From: Candidatus Manganitrophaceae bacterium
GTDB lineage: Bacteria > Nitrospirota > Nitrospiria > SBBL01 > Manganitrophaceae
Reading direction: 5' to 3'
Length of the DNA stretch: 64,000 nt
Assembly (NCBI GenBank): GCA_016200325.1
Contig: JACQEZ010000011.1
Location: 248,001-312,000 of the forward strand
The notes under the pieces were generated by a model. It was not told the DNA's origin. It searched no databases and saw only the letters and a program-made list of their open reading frames with translations. Of the stretch, positions 53,955 through 63,372 are shown one piece after another (within the stretch, counting starts at the first letter, position 1; the number at the start of each line of letters is the position of its first letter). The translations under genes and the position numbers were made by a program.

Positions 53955-55211
53955 TCACCCGGCCCCCTTTACCCGCCGAATCGTCGCCCCGACCTTCGAG
54001 AGCTTCTCCTCGATTCGCTCGTATCCCCGATCAAGATGATAAATCCGCAAAATCTCCGTCTCTCCTTTTGCGATGAGCCCCGCTAAAATCAACCCGGCGC
54101 TCGCCCGCAAATCCGACGCCATCACCGGCGCCCCCGAGAGCTTCCGGACCCCTTTGATGACGGCATGGTTTCCTTCTAAACGAATCTGCGCCCCCATCCG
54201 CCGCAGCTCGGCGACATGGTTGAAGCGGCTCTCGAAGATCGTCTCGGTGATGACGGAAAGACCGTCGGAGATCGACATCAACGCCATCATCTGCGCCTGC
54301 ATGTCGGTCGGAAAGCCGGGGTAGGGAAGGGTCTTCACATCGACCGCGTGAATCTCACCCCCTTTGACCCGCAGGAGGTCCCGTTCCTCGGTGATCGTCA
54401 CCCCCGCAAGCCGCAGCTTGTCGATCAGGCTGGTGAGATCCGCTGCGTGTCCACCGCGAAGGATCAGCTCTCCCCGGGTGATGGCGGCGGCCACCATAAA
54501 CGTCCCCGCCTCAATCCGATCGGGCATCACCCGGTACGACGCGCCCCTCAACGAGGAGACCCCCTCGATGGTGATCCGGTCGGTTCCGGCCCCCTGAATC
54601 CGGGCGCCGCAGGCGCTGAGAAATCGGGCCAGATCGGCGATCTCCGGCTCACAGGCGGCATTCTCTAAAAGGGTGGTTCCCTCCGCCAGGGTGGCGGCCA
54701 TCATCAAATTCTCGGTGCCGGTCACGGTCGGGACATCAAAGTAAATCTGAGCCCCTTTTAGCTTTCCCGCCTTGGCATGGATCATTCCATGCTCGATCTG
54801 AATCTGGGCCCCCATCTTTTCGAGGCCGGCGAGATGGAGCTGGATCGGCCGGGCGCCGATGGCACATCCCCCCGGCAAGGAGACGTGCGCCTCGCCGCCG
54901 CGGGCGAGCAGCGGCCCCAAGACCAAGATCGACGCCCGCATCGTCTTGACAAGCTCATAGGGGGCTTCACAGCTCTCGATCGACCGGACCTGAATCGTAT
55001 GAACCCCCTTCTCCTCGGAAATCTCCGCCCCCATTCCGCGAAGGAGCTTCTCGATCGTCACCACATCCATCAACTTCGGGATTCCCAGAAGGGTCTGCGG
55101 CTCCGGAGAGAGCAAGGTGGCGGCCAAAATCGGAAGGGCGGCGTTTTTGGCGCCGCTGATCTCGATCTCTCCGTTGAGGCGGCTTCCCCCCTGGATGACG
55201 ATTTTATCCAT
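53955..55211 (-). CDS. murA: UDP-N-acetylglucosamine 1-carboxyvinyltransferase MurA
   Basis: 418-residue EPT-fold enzyme that starts peptidoglycan synthesis. It begins [20 protein letters not shown]; a longer in-frame reading upstream runs through prmC and is spurious. The catalytic cysteine is in [20 protein letters not shown] (the fosfomycin target Cys, not the resistant Asp form). Other motifs: [45 protein letters not shown]. It overlaps prmC by 8 bases, a common rpmE-prfA-prmC-murA-like arrangement. Confidence 0.97.
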   Translation of the reverse strand: MDKIVIQGGSRLNGEIEISGAKNAALPILAATLLSPEPQTLLGIPKLMDVVTIEKLLRGMGAEISEEKGVHTIQVRSIESCEAPYELVKTMRASILVLGPLLARGGEAHVSLPGGCAIGARPIQLHLAGLEKMGAQIQIEHGMIHAKAGKLKGAQIYFDVPTVTGTENLMMAATLAEGTTLLENAACEPEIADLARFLSACGARIQGAGTDRITIEGVSSLRGASYRVMPDRIEAGTFMVAAAITRGELILRGGHAADLTSLIDKLRLAGVTITEERDLLRVKGGEIHAVDVKTLPYPGFPTDMQAQMMALMSISDGLSVITETIFESRFNHVAELRRMGAQIRLEGNHAVIKGVRKLSGAPVMASDLRASAGLILAGLIAKGETEILRIYHLDRGYERIEEKLSKVGATIRRVKGAG

Positions 55212-56115
55212 CGAGCGGACCCATCTCGGTTCGTTTGGGTCGACCGTCGGCACAGATACACCGGGCGATCCGGTCGATGTTGGCAAAATCGGGCAGAAAG
55301 GTTGGAATGAAATCGGTCTCCGCCTCGGCGAAGCTCCGGAACCAAGCAGACTGTCCCGCGCCGAGCTCGAAGAGAAGCACCCCGCCGGGGGCGAGATAAA
55401 GAGAGGCTTGCCGCAGGACCCGGCGATAAATCGCCGTCCCTTCCTCCGGAGCGAAGAGGGCAAGCGCCGGCTCATAATCGCGCACTTCGGGCGGCAGGGT
55501 CGGCCGATCCCGTTCAGAAATATAAGGGGGATTGCAGACGATGAGATCAAAGCGCTCTTGATCGGCCTCCAGCGGCGCGAAGAGATCGCCTTGGAGAAAC
55601 GTGATTCGTGAAAGAGATTGATGGCGCGCGGCGTTTTGCGAGGCGGTTTGCAGCGCCGTTTCATTCAGATCGGTTGCGACCACCTTGGTATGGGGAAAGC
55701 GTTTTGCGAGGGCGACGGCCAGGGCGCCGCTGCCGGTGCAGAGATCGAGAATCCGCGAAGGAGCCGGAGCGATCCGTTGCGCTTCCTCGACGATCAGCTC
55801 GGTCTCGGGCCGGGGGATAAAGACCCCCGGACGGATGGCGAGGGTTAAGCCGTCGAATTCGACCTCACCGGTAATGTATTGAAGCGGCTCGCGTCGGCTC
55901 CGGCGGGTGATTCGCGCGCGGAAAACGTGCGCCTGATCGGGCTCGATGGACCGATTCGGTTCAAGGTAGAGATCGATCCGACGGCAGCCGAGCGACCCGG
56001 CGAGGAGGAGCTCCGCCTCCAATTGCGGCGCCGGCACCCCGGCGCGATCAAGGACGGTCCTCGCTTCCAGAAGGAGTGCGGCGGCGGTCACCTCTTTTGT
56101 CCTGACAATCGGCAT
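55204..56115 (-). CDS. prmC: Release-factor glutamine methyltransferase PrmC
   Basis: 303 residues. An N-terminal helical release-factor-binding domain (about 1-95) is followed by an AdoMet fold with [20 protein letters not shown] (motif I) and the catalytic NPPY in [17 protein letters not shown]. It methylates the Gln of the GGQ loop in the release factors, including PrfA encoded just upstream. Start ATG at 56,115. It ends inside the start of murA. Confidence 0.95.
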   Translation of the reverse strand: MPIVRTKEVTAAALLLEARTVLDRAGVPAPQLEAELLLAGSLGCRRIDLYLEPNRSIEPDQAHVFRARITRRSRREPLQYITGEVEFDGLTLAIRPGVFIPRPETELIVEEAQRIAPAPSRILDLCTGSGALAVALAKRFPHTKVVATDLNETALQTASQNAARHQSLSRITFLQGDLFAPLEADQERFDLIVCNPPYISERDRPTLPPEVRDYEPALALFAPEEGTAIYRRVLRQASLYLAPGGVLLFELGAGQSAWFRSFAEAETDFIPTFLPDFANIDRIARCICADGRPKRTEMGPLDG

Positions 56116-56167
56116 TTTCTGTCACGCGGTTGAAGGGGAGGTCTCAACAAACGGCGGCGCCGCGCGC

Positions 56168-57259
56168 TTACGACTCCGCCAGTCTCTTCTCTTCGTCGTC
56201 GGTGATCAACGCATTGATGACCGAATCGACCTCTCCTTGGAGAATCTGGTCCAGTTGATAGAAGGAGAGATTGATCCGATGATCGGTCAGCCGGTTTTCC
56301 TTGAAATTGTAGGTCCGGATCTTTTCGCTTCGCTCTCCGGTCCCGACCTGGGATTTCCGATTCTTCGCGATCTCCTGCTCCTGCTTCTCTCGCTCGATCT
56401 CAAGCAAGCGCGAGCGAAGGATCCGCATCGCCTTGGTCCGATTTTTCAGCTGAGAGCGCTCGTCTTGACAAGAGACGACCGTCCCGGTCGGAATATGGGT
56501 GATCCGGACCGCCGAGTAGGTGGTGTTCACACTCTGGCCGCCCGGCCCGGAGGAGCAGAAGGTATCGATCCGAAGATCTTTTTGATCGACCTGGATATCG
56601 ACCTCTTCCGCTTCCGGGATCACCGCCACCGTGACAGTTGACGTGTGAATCCGCCCGCTCGCCTCGGTTTCCGGAACCCGCTGCACCCGGTGAACGCCGC
56701 TTTCGAATTGAAAATGGCGGTAGGCCCCCTTTCCGGCCACGGCGAGAACGACCTCTTTCAGCCCGCCGACGCCGGTCTCACTGGAGGTCATCATCTCGGC
56801 CTTCCACCGGTGCTTTTCGGCATATTTCATATACATCCGAAGCAGGTCCGAAGCGAAAAGCCCCGCCTCGTTTCCGCCGGTCCCGGCCCGGATCTCCAGG
56901 AAAATATTTCGGTCGTCATGCGGATTTTTGGGAACCAAGAGGGTCTTTAAGACCGATTCCTGCGCCTCTTTTTTTTTCTGGAGCGCCTGCCATTCGCCTT
57001 CGGCCATCTCGCGCAGCTCGGGATCGGCCTTAGGATCGCGACGCACCTCATCCGTATCGGCGATCTCTTTGAGAATCGCGCGATAGGCTTCGTATTGCTG
57101 GACGGTTTCCTCGTATTCGGCCCGCTCTTTGGCCAGACGGATCTGTTCCGTCGGATTCGACATAATCGCCGGATCGGATAGCTGCGCCGTGAGGGCTTCG
57201 TACTTTTTGACGATCCCTTCCAGCTTGTCTGTCAGGAACTCTTCTTTAGAAAGCACCAT
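56168..57259 (-). CDS. prfA: Peptide chain release factor 1, PrfA
   Basis: 363-residue release factor with the catalytic GGQ in CSSGPGGQSVNTTYSAVRIT. A region R-x-H-T-S-T-V-T-V (GRIHTSTVTVAV) is typical of RF1. It releases peptides at UAA and UAG stops. N-terminal coiled-coil helices (about 1-110) are as expected. Start MVLSKEEFLTDKLEG at 57,259. An intrinsic terminator separates it from rpmE upstream, so it may depend partly on read-through or its own promoter. Followed by prmC, its modifier. Confidence 0.97.
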   Translation of the reverse strand: MVLSKEEFLTDKLEGIVKKYEALTAQLSDPAIMSNPTEQIRLAKERAEYEETVQQYEAYRAILKEIADTDEVRRDPKADPELREMAEGEWQALQKKKEAQESVLKTLLVPKNPHDDRNIFLEIRAGTGGNEAGLFASDLLRMYMKYAEKHRWKAEMMTSSETGVGGLKEVVLAVAGKGAYRHFQFESGVHRVQRVPETEASGRIHTSTVTVAVIPEAEEVDIQVDQKDLRIDTFCSSGPGGQSVNTTYSAVRITHIPTGTVVSCQDERSQLKNRTKAMRILRSRLLEIEREKQEQEIAKNRKSQVGTGERSEKIRTYNFKENRLTDHRINLSFYQLDQILQGEVDSVINALITDDEEKRLAES

Positions 57260-57328
57260 AGCGGTTCACGAGTCTAGATGGTTCAATGACACCGGGATCA
57301 GCCCCGGGCCGAACGGTTCAGAGAGAGG

Positions 57329-57358
57329 AAAATAAAAAACCTGCCGGTGAAGGCAGGC
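57329..57358 (-). terminator. Intrinsic terminator after rpmE
   Basis: Minus-strand stem CCTGCC/GGCAGG with loop TTCACC followed by TTTTTTATTTT. It lies between rpmE and prfA and may set lower expression of the downstream genes. Confidence 0.85.
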
Positions 57359-57378
57359 TCAGGAAGAGGAAGCGGGGA

Positions 57379-57579
57379 CTATTTCTTCGCGTATTTCTTC
57401 TTGAACCGCTCCACGCGGCCCTCGGTATCGACGATCTTTTGCGTTCCGGTGAAAAATGGATGACAGGACGCACAAATATCGAGCCGGATGTCTTTTCGGG
57501 TCGATTTTGATTTCAGCACCGCCCCGCAGGCGCAAGCAATCTCGACCTCATTATATTCGGGGTGAATCGCTGTTTTCAT
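57379..57579 (-). CDS. rpmE: 50S ribosomal protein L31
   Basis: 66 residues: [20 protein letters not shown], then [20 protein letters not shown] and a basic end FKKKYAKK. The CAC...CASC cysteine set shows the zinc-binding C+ form. A cytoplasmic protein of the ribosome's large subunit. Expressed from its own strong promoter and followed by a terminator. Confidence 0.97.
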   Translation of the reverse strand: MKTAIHPEYNEVEIACACGAVLKSKSTRKDIRLDICASCHPFFTGTQKIVDTEGRVERFKKKYAKK

Positions 57580-57626
57580 GGCAAATCTCCTTTAGATTCC
57601 AATATATAAAATTGGACAAGGGTTTG

Positions 57627-57655
57627 ATTATAACCCAAAACGAACCCTCGTTCAA
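57627..57655 (-). promoter_or_regulatory. Sigma-70 promoter of rpmE
   Basis: Minus strand TTGAAC and TATAAT (perfect -10) with 17-base spacing; about 50 bases before the rpmE ATG. A strong housekeeping promoter, fitting an abundant ribosomal protein. Confidence 0.85.
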
Positions 57656-57660
57656 GTCCT

Positions 57661-58908
57661 TTATTTATTCATCGACTCCAAGAACTCTTTATTCGACTTT
57701 GTTCCCTTAATTTTGTCAAACAAGAATTCCAACGATTCGATGGTTGAGAGAGGACTCAAGACCTTCCTGAGAATCCACATTTTATTGAGATCTTCTTTAT
57801 CGACGAGCAGCTCTTCCTTACGTGTTCCGGAGAGGGTCATGTCGATCGACGGGAAGATGCGGCGGTCGGCCAGCTTCCGGTCGAGGTGAAGCTCCATGTT
57901 GCCGGTTCCCTTAAACTCTTCGAAAATGACATCGTCCATCCGGCTGCCGGTATCGATCAGCGCGGTTGCGATGATCGTCAAGCTGCCGCCGTTTTCGATG
58001 TTTCTTGCCGATCCGAAGAACCGCTTCGGCCGCTGCAGCGCGTTGGCGTCGAGACCGCCGGAGAGGACCTTGCCGCTCGGGGGAACCACCGCGTTGAAAG
58101 CGCGCGCCAACCGGGTGATCGAATCGAGCAGGATGACGACATCCCGCTTGTGCTCGACGAGCCGCTTTGCCTTCTCCAACACCATCTCCGCGACCTGGAC
58201 GTGCCGCTGCGCCGGCTCATCGAAGGTCGAGCTGACGACCTCTCCCTTGACCTGCCGCTGCATATCGGTCACCTCTTCCGGACGCTCATCGATGAGAAGA
58301 ACGATGAGGATGATCTCCGGGTGGTTCTTCATGATCGCCTTTGCGATCGCTTGCAAGAGCACCGTTTTACCGGTCCGGGGCGACGCGACGATCAATCCGC
58401 GCTGTCCTTTTCCGATCGGGGTGATCAGGTCCATGATCCGGGTAGAGTAGTCTTCTTGGCTATATTCGAGCTTGATCCGCTCCATCGGATAGAGCGGGGT
58501 AAGGTTATCGAAGAGGATCTTATCGCGGGCAACATCCGGATCTTCATAATTGATCTTCTCGACTTTTAACAAAGCAAAGTAGCGCTCGCTCTCTTTGGGC
58601 GGCCGGATCTGACCCGAGACGATGTCTCCGGTACGGAGGTTAAAGCGTCGGATCTGCGAGGGAGAAACGTAGATGTCGTCCGGTCCCGGAAGATAGTTGT
58701 AGTCGGGGGATCGGAGAAAGCCGAAGCCGTCCGGGAGGGTTTCCAGCACCCCTTCGCCGTAGATGGTGCCGTTCTTTTCGGACTGCGCTTGCAGAATCGC
58801 AAAGATAAGCTCTTGTTTTCTTAGGTTGCTCGCCCCCTCGATCTTCAGATCCCTGGCAACCTCATTCAGGTCCGCGATGCTTTTCTCTTTTAACTCAGCA
58901 AGATTCAT
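57661..58908 (-). CDS. rho: Transcription termination factor Rho
   Basis: 415-residue hexameric RNA helicase. N-terminal Rho-N helices (about 1-45), a cold-shock-like RNA-binding domain with [20 protein letters not shown] and [15 protein letters not shown], Walker A in [13 protein letters not shown] (Rho-type), Walker B in [16 protein letters not shown], and the Q/R-loops ([20 protein letters not shown]). It stops untranslated transcripts. ATG at 58,908 after AAGGAG; a palindrome lies immediately upstream. Standard length. Confidence 0.98.
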   Translation of the reverse strand: MNLAELKEKSIADLNEVARDLKIEGASNLRKQELIFAILQAQSEKNGTIYGEGVLETLPDGFGFLRSPDYNYLPGPDDIYVSPSQIRRFNLRTGDIVSGQIRPPKESERYFALLKVEKINYEDPDVARDKILFDNLTPLYPMERIKLEYSQEDYSTRIMDLITPIGKGQRGLIVASPRTGKTVLLQAIAKAIMKNHPEIILIVLLIDERPEEVTDMQRQVKGEVVSSTFDEPAQRHVQVAEMVLEKAKRLVEHKRDVVILLDSITRLARAFNAVVPPSGKVLSGGLDANALQRPKRFFGSARNIENGGSLTIIATALIDTGSRMDDVIFEEFKGTGNMELHLDRKLADRRIFPSIDMTLSGTRKEELLVDKEDLNKMWILRKVLSPLSTIESLEFLFDKIKGTKSNKEFLESMNK

Positions 58909-58923
58909 CTTTTTCTCCTTGAT

Positions 58924-58941
58924 GTGGACTGATCAGTCCAC
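58924..58941 (-). promoter_or_regulatory. 18-bp perfect palindrome in the rho leader
   Basis: GTGGACTGATCAGTCCAC lies between 16 and 33 bases upstream of the rho ATG, just before its ribosome site. It may be a protein-binding site or an RNA hairpin that tunes rho translation. A 12-bp palindrome CGTTGTACAACG follows at 58,956-58,967. Confidence 0.6.
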
Positions 58942-59456
58942 GCTTTAGTTTAATACGTTGTACAACGAGTGAAGGGGTCCGCATCGGTTGGCAGAAGGAT
59001 TAACCCGGGGTTGCTCTTTATCTTTAAAATAGATTGTGTCATTCACAATAAGAGTTTAGACGGGGAAGGGATAACGAGAAGAGTAGGCACTTAATTTATG
59101 GCCATCAATTTTTTTTAGTTTTAAGCCTTATGGTATTTAATGAAATGCTCTGAGCAGATTTTGGAAGATAACCAGCGAATCTAATGAGACGGTCTTTCGC
59201 TTAAACCGGCAGTTTTGAATTTAGGATGTGGTTTTGATGAGCCGAGTTGGAAAGAAGTCCCAACGAAATTTACCAAGAACTTAAGTTGTATTATAGTCAA
59301 CCTCGTTTTCTTTGTCAAATCTTTTTATAAAATTCATTAAGATAGTGAATTCCTCCCCCCTCCAGGTATCATCATAAACTCACTCTCATCATTTGACATT
59401 TAGGGGAGGGGTGGTATATTGGATAAGTTTTTATCGTTATCACGGAGGAGGGAACG
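58942..59456. other. Gene-free divergent region between rho and the lipoprotein operon
   Basis: About 515 bases, AT-richer than the flanks, with no credible gene. It contains a second palindrome (58,956-58,967), an AACTTAAGTT palindrome near 59,278-59,287 and the promoter at 59,393-59,420. No RNA gene was recognised. Confidence 0.6.
59393..59420 (+). promoter_or_regulatory. Sigma-70 promoter of the LPP20/LpoB operon
   Basis: TTGACA (59,393-59,398) and TATATT (59,415-59,420) with 16-base spacing, about 40 bases upstream of the first gene. A near-consensus promoter; with the strong GGAGGAGGGA ribosome site it suggests good expression. Confidence 0.75.
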
Positions 59457-60020
59457 ATGAGGCAGCGGCCATATTTCGTGCAGGGGAGCATCGCTGTTAT
59501 GATTTTACTGCTGGTCGGTTGCGCAGGGCATTCGTCCAAGACCGATGAGCCCGACTGGGTCCGAAAGGGAAACGGCGCCTTTCTCGACAAAGGCCAGAAG
59601 GCCTTTTATGGCGTCGGCGCAATCACCGGGGTGATGAACAAGCCGCTGGCGAAGACGGCGGCCGACAACCGCGCCCGGGCGGAGATCGGCAAGGTCTTCG
59701 AGACCTACTCCGCGTCGCTGATGCGCGATTATGCCGCCTCGACCACCGCGGGTGATTTCAAGAAAACAAGCGAGGAGCAGAATATCGAACAGACGGTCAA
59801 AACCTTCTCCGCCAACACCCTCTCCGGCGTCATTATCATCGACCATTGGACCGATCCCTCGGATGGCACCCTCTATTCTTTGGCCAGACTCGACCTCGAT
59901 CGATTCAAGGAAAACATTCAGCAGGCCAAAGAACTCAATGCGCAGGTCCGCGATTATGTTAAAAAGAACGCGGAGAAAGCGTTCGAAGCGCTCGACAAAG
60001 AAGAAGAGAAACACCGGTAA
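59457..60020 (+). CDS. LPP20-family lipoprotein
   Basis: 187 residues. The lipobox LLLVGC places the lipidated Cys at about 22; no Asp at +2 (it is Ala), so outer-membrane sorting is expected. The mature part begins with the family motif EPDWVRKGNGAFLDKGQKAF, then AFYGVGAITGVMNKPLAKTA, an LPP20/FlgP-like pattern. C-terminal helix (about 150-187) is highly charged. First gene of a four-gene envelope operon with lpoB-like and COG3014 genes; likely an outer-membrane structural or accessory lipoprotein. Function unproven. Confidence 0.88.
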   Translation: MRQRPYFVQGSIAVMILLLVGCAGHSSKTDEPDWVRKGNGAFLDKGQKAFYGVGAITGVMNKPLAKTAADNRARAEIGKVFETYSASLMRDYAASTTAGDFKKTSEEQNIEQTVKTFSANTLSGVIIIDHWTDPSDGTLYSLARLDLDRFKENIQQAKELNAQVRDYVKKNAEKAFEALDKEEEKHR

Positions 60021-60104
60021 ATGACCTCGGACAGAAGCAGGCCTCGTTCGCAGGGATCGCACCGCGCTTATTATCAAGATAAGGCAACATAAGGAAGGAA
60101 GAAG

Positions 60105-60710
60105 ATGAACAAGAAGGCCCTCTCTCTCATCTTTACGGCACTCTTTTTTACCGGCTTGGTCTCTTGCGGCGGAAAGACCGTCTCCCGGGTCGGCACCGAT
60201 ACAGTCACCGATCTCTCCGGCCGCTGGAACGATACCGACTCTCGCCTGGTTGCCGAGGAGATGGTGAAGGACTCGCTGAATCGCCCCTGGGTCGATAACT
60301 TCATGAAAAAATCGGGCAAAGAGCCGACCGTCATCGTCGGAACCGTCGTCAATCGAAGCCATGAGCATATCAATGTCCAGACCTTTGTGAACGATCTGCA
60401 GCGGGAGCTGACCAATTCAGGCCGAATCTCCTTCGTTGCCGGAAAGGACGAGCGGGAAGAGATCCGAACCGAGCGCCTTGATCAGGCAAGGAACTCCTCG
60501 GAGGATACGGCGAAGGGCCCCGGCAAAGAAGCGGGGGCCGATTATATGATGATCGGGACGATCAACACGATCCTGGACGAAGCCGAGGGAACGAAGGCGG
60601 TCTTTTATCAGGTCGATCTTGAAATGGTCGACATGGCCAATAACAAAAAGGTCTGGTTCGGGCAGAAGAAGATCAAGAAGATCATCGAGAAGAGCCGTAT
60701 CAAATTTTAA
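60105..60710 (+). CDS. LpoB-like lipoprotein (penicillin-binding protein activator family)
   Basis: 201 residues with lipobox FTGLVSC (Cys at about 21). The mature domain has VTDLSGRWNDTDSRLVAEEM, PTVIVGTVVNRSHEHINVQT, LTNSGRISFVAGKDEREEI and MMIGTINTILDEAEGTKAVF, matching COG3417/LpoB. In enterics LpoB reaches from the outer membrane to activate PBP1b; here no PBP gene is adjacent, so partner unknown. AAGGAAGG before the ATG. It is immediately followed by the COG3014 gene. Confidence 0.9.
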   Translation: MNKKALSLIFTALFFTGLVSCGGKTVSRVGTDTVTDLSGRWNDTDSRLVAEEMVKDSLNRPWVDNFMKKSGKEPTVIVGTVVNRSHEHINVQTFVNDLQRELTNSGRISFVAGKDEREEIRTERLDQARNSSEDTAKGPGKEAGADYMMIGTINTILDEAEGTKAVFYQVDLEMVDMANNKKVWFGQKKIKKIIEKSRIKF

Positions 60711-60712
60711 GC

Positions 60713-62125
60713 ATGCCTTTCCCCTGGAACGTTCAGATGCTCCTCTCCTCGGCACCCTTCTTTTCGTTTCGAACATCCGCTCGGTTTTCCTGGGTGAAAA
60801 GGGGGCTGCTCCTCTCCCTCCTCTTTTTGGCCGCGTGCGGCCCCTCGCTCCATCAGCAACAGATCGTCGAGCAGCACCTCCTCTCCCACCGGTACGGTGA
60901 CGCCGACACGGTCGTCGAGAAAAACAGGTCCCAATATGGGGATCGAAACATCCTTCTTTATTATTTCGATCGCGGCTTCTTGCTCCATTTGGCCGGGCGC
61001 TACGCGGAGAGCAATCAATTTTTCGCGAAGGCCGCCGACGAAATCGACCGGCTCTACACCCAGAGCATTTCGAGTCACGCCGGAGCGATGCTGACCAACG
61101 ACAACCTCCTCCCCTACGAAGGAGAGGATTTCGAAACGGTCTTGATCCACCTCTTTTCGGCGCTGAACTATGCCGCCCTCAATCAATGGGACGACGCTTT
61201 GGTGGAGGCAAGACAGGTCGACGCCCGTCTAAACGTCTTAAATGACCGCAATGCACAGAAGAGTGTCTATAAAGAAGATGCCTTCGCGCGTTATCTCTCC
61301 GGGATCCTTTATGAGACGCGCGGCGAATTCAATGATGCATTTGTCTCCTATCGGAAAGCCTATGACGCTTTCCAGGATTATAAGAAGCACTATCAAACGT
61401 CGGTTCCGGCCCGGCTCGGCATCGACCTCCTCCGGATGACCGAGACCCTTCATCTTTCGGCCGAAGAGGAGGAGTATAAAACCCTCTTTCCCCAGTCGGT
61501 CACGTTGGCCGCTGAGCACCCCGAGACGGCCGGAGAAGCGGTGGTCGTCACCTATGAGGGGCGCTCCCCGGTGAAAGAAGACAATTTCATCAACGCGCCG
61601 GTCCCGGACGGAAACGGCGGGGTCTACCTGGTCCGTGTCGCCTTCCCCCGCTTCGTTCCACGTCCCTCCAACGTCGGCTTTGTGGAGGTCACCTTTCGAC
61701 AGGGCAACATGGTACTCAAACAGCGCTCCGATCTGATGGAAGACATCACCGCCATCGCCAAAAAAGATTTGGATGATCGGATCGGCCGGATCTCGGCAAA
61801 GGCAATCGCCCGCGCCACCGCCAAGTACCTCGCCGCCCGGACCGCCCGGCATGAAGCCAAAAGGCGGGGGGGTGAAGGGGCCGAGCTGTTGACCGGACTT
61901 TTGACCGACGTCTACTCCATCGCGACCGAGCAGGCGGATAAACGAAGCTGGCAGACATTGCCGGGGAAGATCCGCCTGGCGCGGGTCCCCCTCTCCCCCG
62001 GTGAGTGGACCGGACAGATCTCCTACTACTCAAATCAAGGACAGCTCATCGAAGAGCGTCGTCTTCCTCCCGTCACCATCGAAAAAGGGAAGAGACGTGT
62101 TGTCATCGACGAAACCCTTCGTTAA
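60713..62125 (+). CDS. COG3014-family lipoprotein
   Basis: 470 residues from ATG 60,713; a GTG at 60,794 gives a more typical lipoprotein signal (MKRGLLLSLLFLAAC). The lipobox is LAAC. The N-terminal half (about 50-270) is helical with TPR-like repeats (AGRYAESNQFFAKAADEIDR, FSALNYAALNQWDDALVEAR); the C-terminal half is beta-rich (VVTYEGRSPVKEDNFINAPV). The COG3014-LpoB-LPP20 combination recurs in several phyla. Role in the cell envelope unknown. It starts two bases after the lpoB-like stop. Confidence 0.82.
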   Translation: MPFPWNVQMLLSSAPFFSFRTSARFSWVKRGLLLSLLFLAACGPSLHQQQIVEQHLLSHRYGDADTVVEKNRSQYGDRNILLYYFDRGFLLHLAGRYAESNQFFAKAADEIDRLYTQSISSHAGAMLTNDNLLPYEGEDFETVLIHLFSALNYAALNQWDDALVEARQVDARLNVLNDRNAQKSVYKEDAFARYLSGILYETRGEFNDAFVSYRKAYDAFQDYKKHYQTSVPARLGIDLLRMTETLHLSAEEEEYKTLFPQSVTLAAEHPETAGEAVVVTYEGRSPVKEDNFINAPVPDGNGGVYLVRVAFPRFVPRPSNVGFVEVTFRQGNMVLKQRSDLMEDITAIAKKDLDDRIGRISAKAIARATAKYLAARTARHEAKRRGGEGAELLTGLLTDVYSIATEQADKRSWQTLPGKIRLARVPLSPGEWTGQISYYSNQGQLIEERRLPPVTIEKGKRRVVIDETLR

Positions 62126-62145
62126 TTTCTGACCAGGAGGCTTTT

Positions 62146-63177
62146 ATGGAAAGCGCTCTTCATCTTCAACGGACCGTTCGGACCGGGCTGATCGTCTGCC
62201 TGCTCTTCTCCGCGACCTCCTTGCTTGCAGCCGAGAAGCCCGACTGGGTCGACGGCGCCGGCGCGCACTATCCCGACGCGACCTATCTGACCGGCGTCGG
62301 CTCCGGCGACACCCGCCAAAAGGCCGAAGACAGCGCCTATGCCGCGCTGGCGCGGATCTTCCGAACCGAGGTGCGCTCTACCGTCCAAGAGCGCGAAGAC
62401 TTCAAGCAGGCGGAGAAGACCCAGGGGGTGGAGGTCGATCGGAGAGTCGATATTCAAAACCAAACGGTCGTCTCCACCGACAAGGTGCTGGAGCAGGTTC
62501 GGATCGCCGAGCGATGGGCCGACCCGGTGTCGCAGGTCTATTACGCTTTGGCGGTATTGGACCGCGCCAAGAGCGCCGCGGCGCTTCGACAGCAGTCGCT
62601 CGATGCCGAGACGGAAGCGCGGGAGTGGGAATCGCGCGCGAAGAGAGCGACCGATCCGATGGAACAGGCACGCGCCCTTCGAAAGGCGATTCTGGCGGCG
62701 CGCCGGACCGAATCTTATGAGGCCGATTTAAGGGTGGTCCAGCCGACCGGCCGAGGAGAGGGGCTGAATGTGAACCCCGCCCTCCTCGACGCGCAACTGA
62801 GAGAGCTCCTCAGCCGCGCCTTCCGGGTCGACGTTCATATCGAAGGACCCTATGGCGCGCCGGTGCGGGATGCCCTTCTTGCGAAACTCCACGAGAAGGG
62901 GCTGACCGGCGCACCCGACGGCGAGATTCTAATCCAGGGGGAGGTCGGTATGGAACCGGTCGATCTAAACGACCCGCGTTGGCACTACGCGCGGTGGACC
63001 GCCCATGTGACGCTGACACAAAAGGAGGGACAGAAAATTTTCGGCGGCCTCCAGCGATCGGGACGGGAAGGCCACCTGAGCGCCAAAGAGGCGGATCGAA
63101 AGGCGCTGAGCGCGATGCAGAAGGAGCTCTCCGAGAGCGTCGGAGAAACGCTCCTCAACTTTATCTACGGAAATTAA
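62146..63177 (+). CDS. LPP20-domain exported protein
   Basis: 343 residues from the ATG at 62,146, which has a perfect AGGAGG; a longer in-frame reading upstream lies in the preceding gene. A signal peptide (ends near LLAAEKP) lacks a lipobox Cys, so the protein is probably periplasmic. The LPP20-like domain has PDWVDGAGAHYPDATYLTGV, GSGDTRQKAEDSAYAALARI; a second domain (about 220-340) has an LPSB-like ending (LSESVGETLLNFIYGN). Ancestrally related to the first gene of the operon; probably part of the same envelope complex. Confidence 0.85.
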   Translation: MESALHLQRTVRTGLIVCLLFSATSLLAAEKPDWVDGAGAHYPDATYLTGVGSGDTRQKAEDSAYAALARIFRTEVRSTVQEREDFKQAEKTQGVEVDRRVDIQNQTVVSTDKVLEQVRIAERWADPVSQVYYALAVLDRAKSAAALRQQSLDAETEAREWESRAKRATDPMEQARALRKAILAARRTESYEADLRVVQPTGRGEGLNVNPALLDAQLRELLSRAFRVDVHIEGPYGAPVRDALLAKLHEKGLTGAPDGEILIQGEVGMEPVDLNDPRWHYARWTAHVTLTQKEGQKIFGGLQRSGREGHLSAKEADRKALSAMQKELSESVGETLLNFIYGN

Positions 63178-63257
63178 AACCCCCTCAACACCTCTTTCAC
63201 CTTCGGATTAATTCAGCCTCTTATCCGGCAAAGTTGAATCGAGAAAGCGACCATGAT

Positions 63258-63287
63258 AGAGTGAGAAGCAGGTTGCTTTCTCACTCT
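63258..63287 (+). terminator. Hairpin between the LPP20 operon and the FGE-family gene
   Basis: AGAGTGAGAAGCA and TGCTTTCTCACTCT pair with a single bulged T and a 3-base loop. No strong T-tract follows, so it may be a stabiliser or weak terminator. It lies in a 195-base gap. Confidence 0.6.
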
Positions 63288-63372
63288 CCGCTGCCTCCTG
63301 CCGGCCAAAGACCGGGACAGGAACAGAGCGCACTCGCATCACACATGTTCCTCTTGTCGGGAAGAGAACGCG

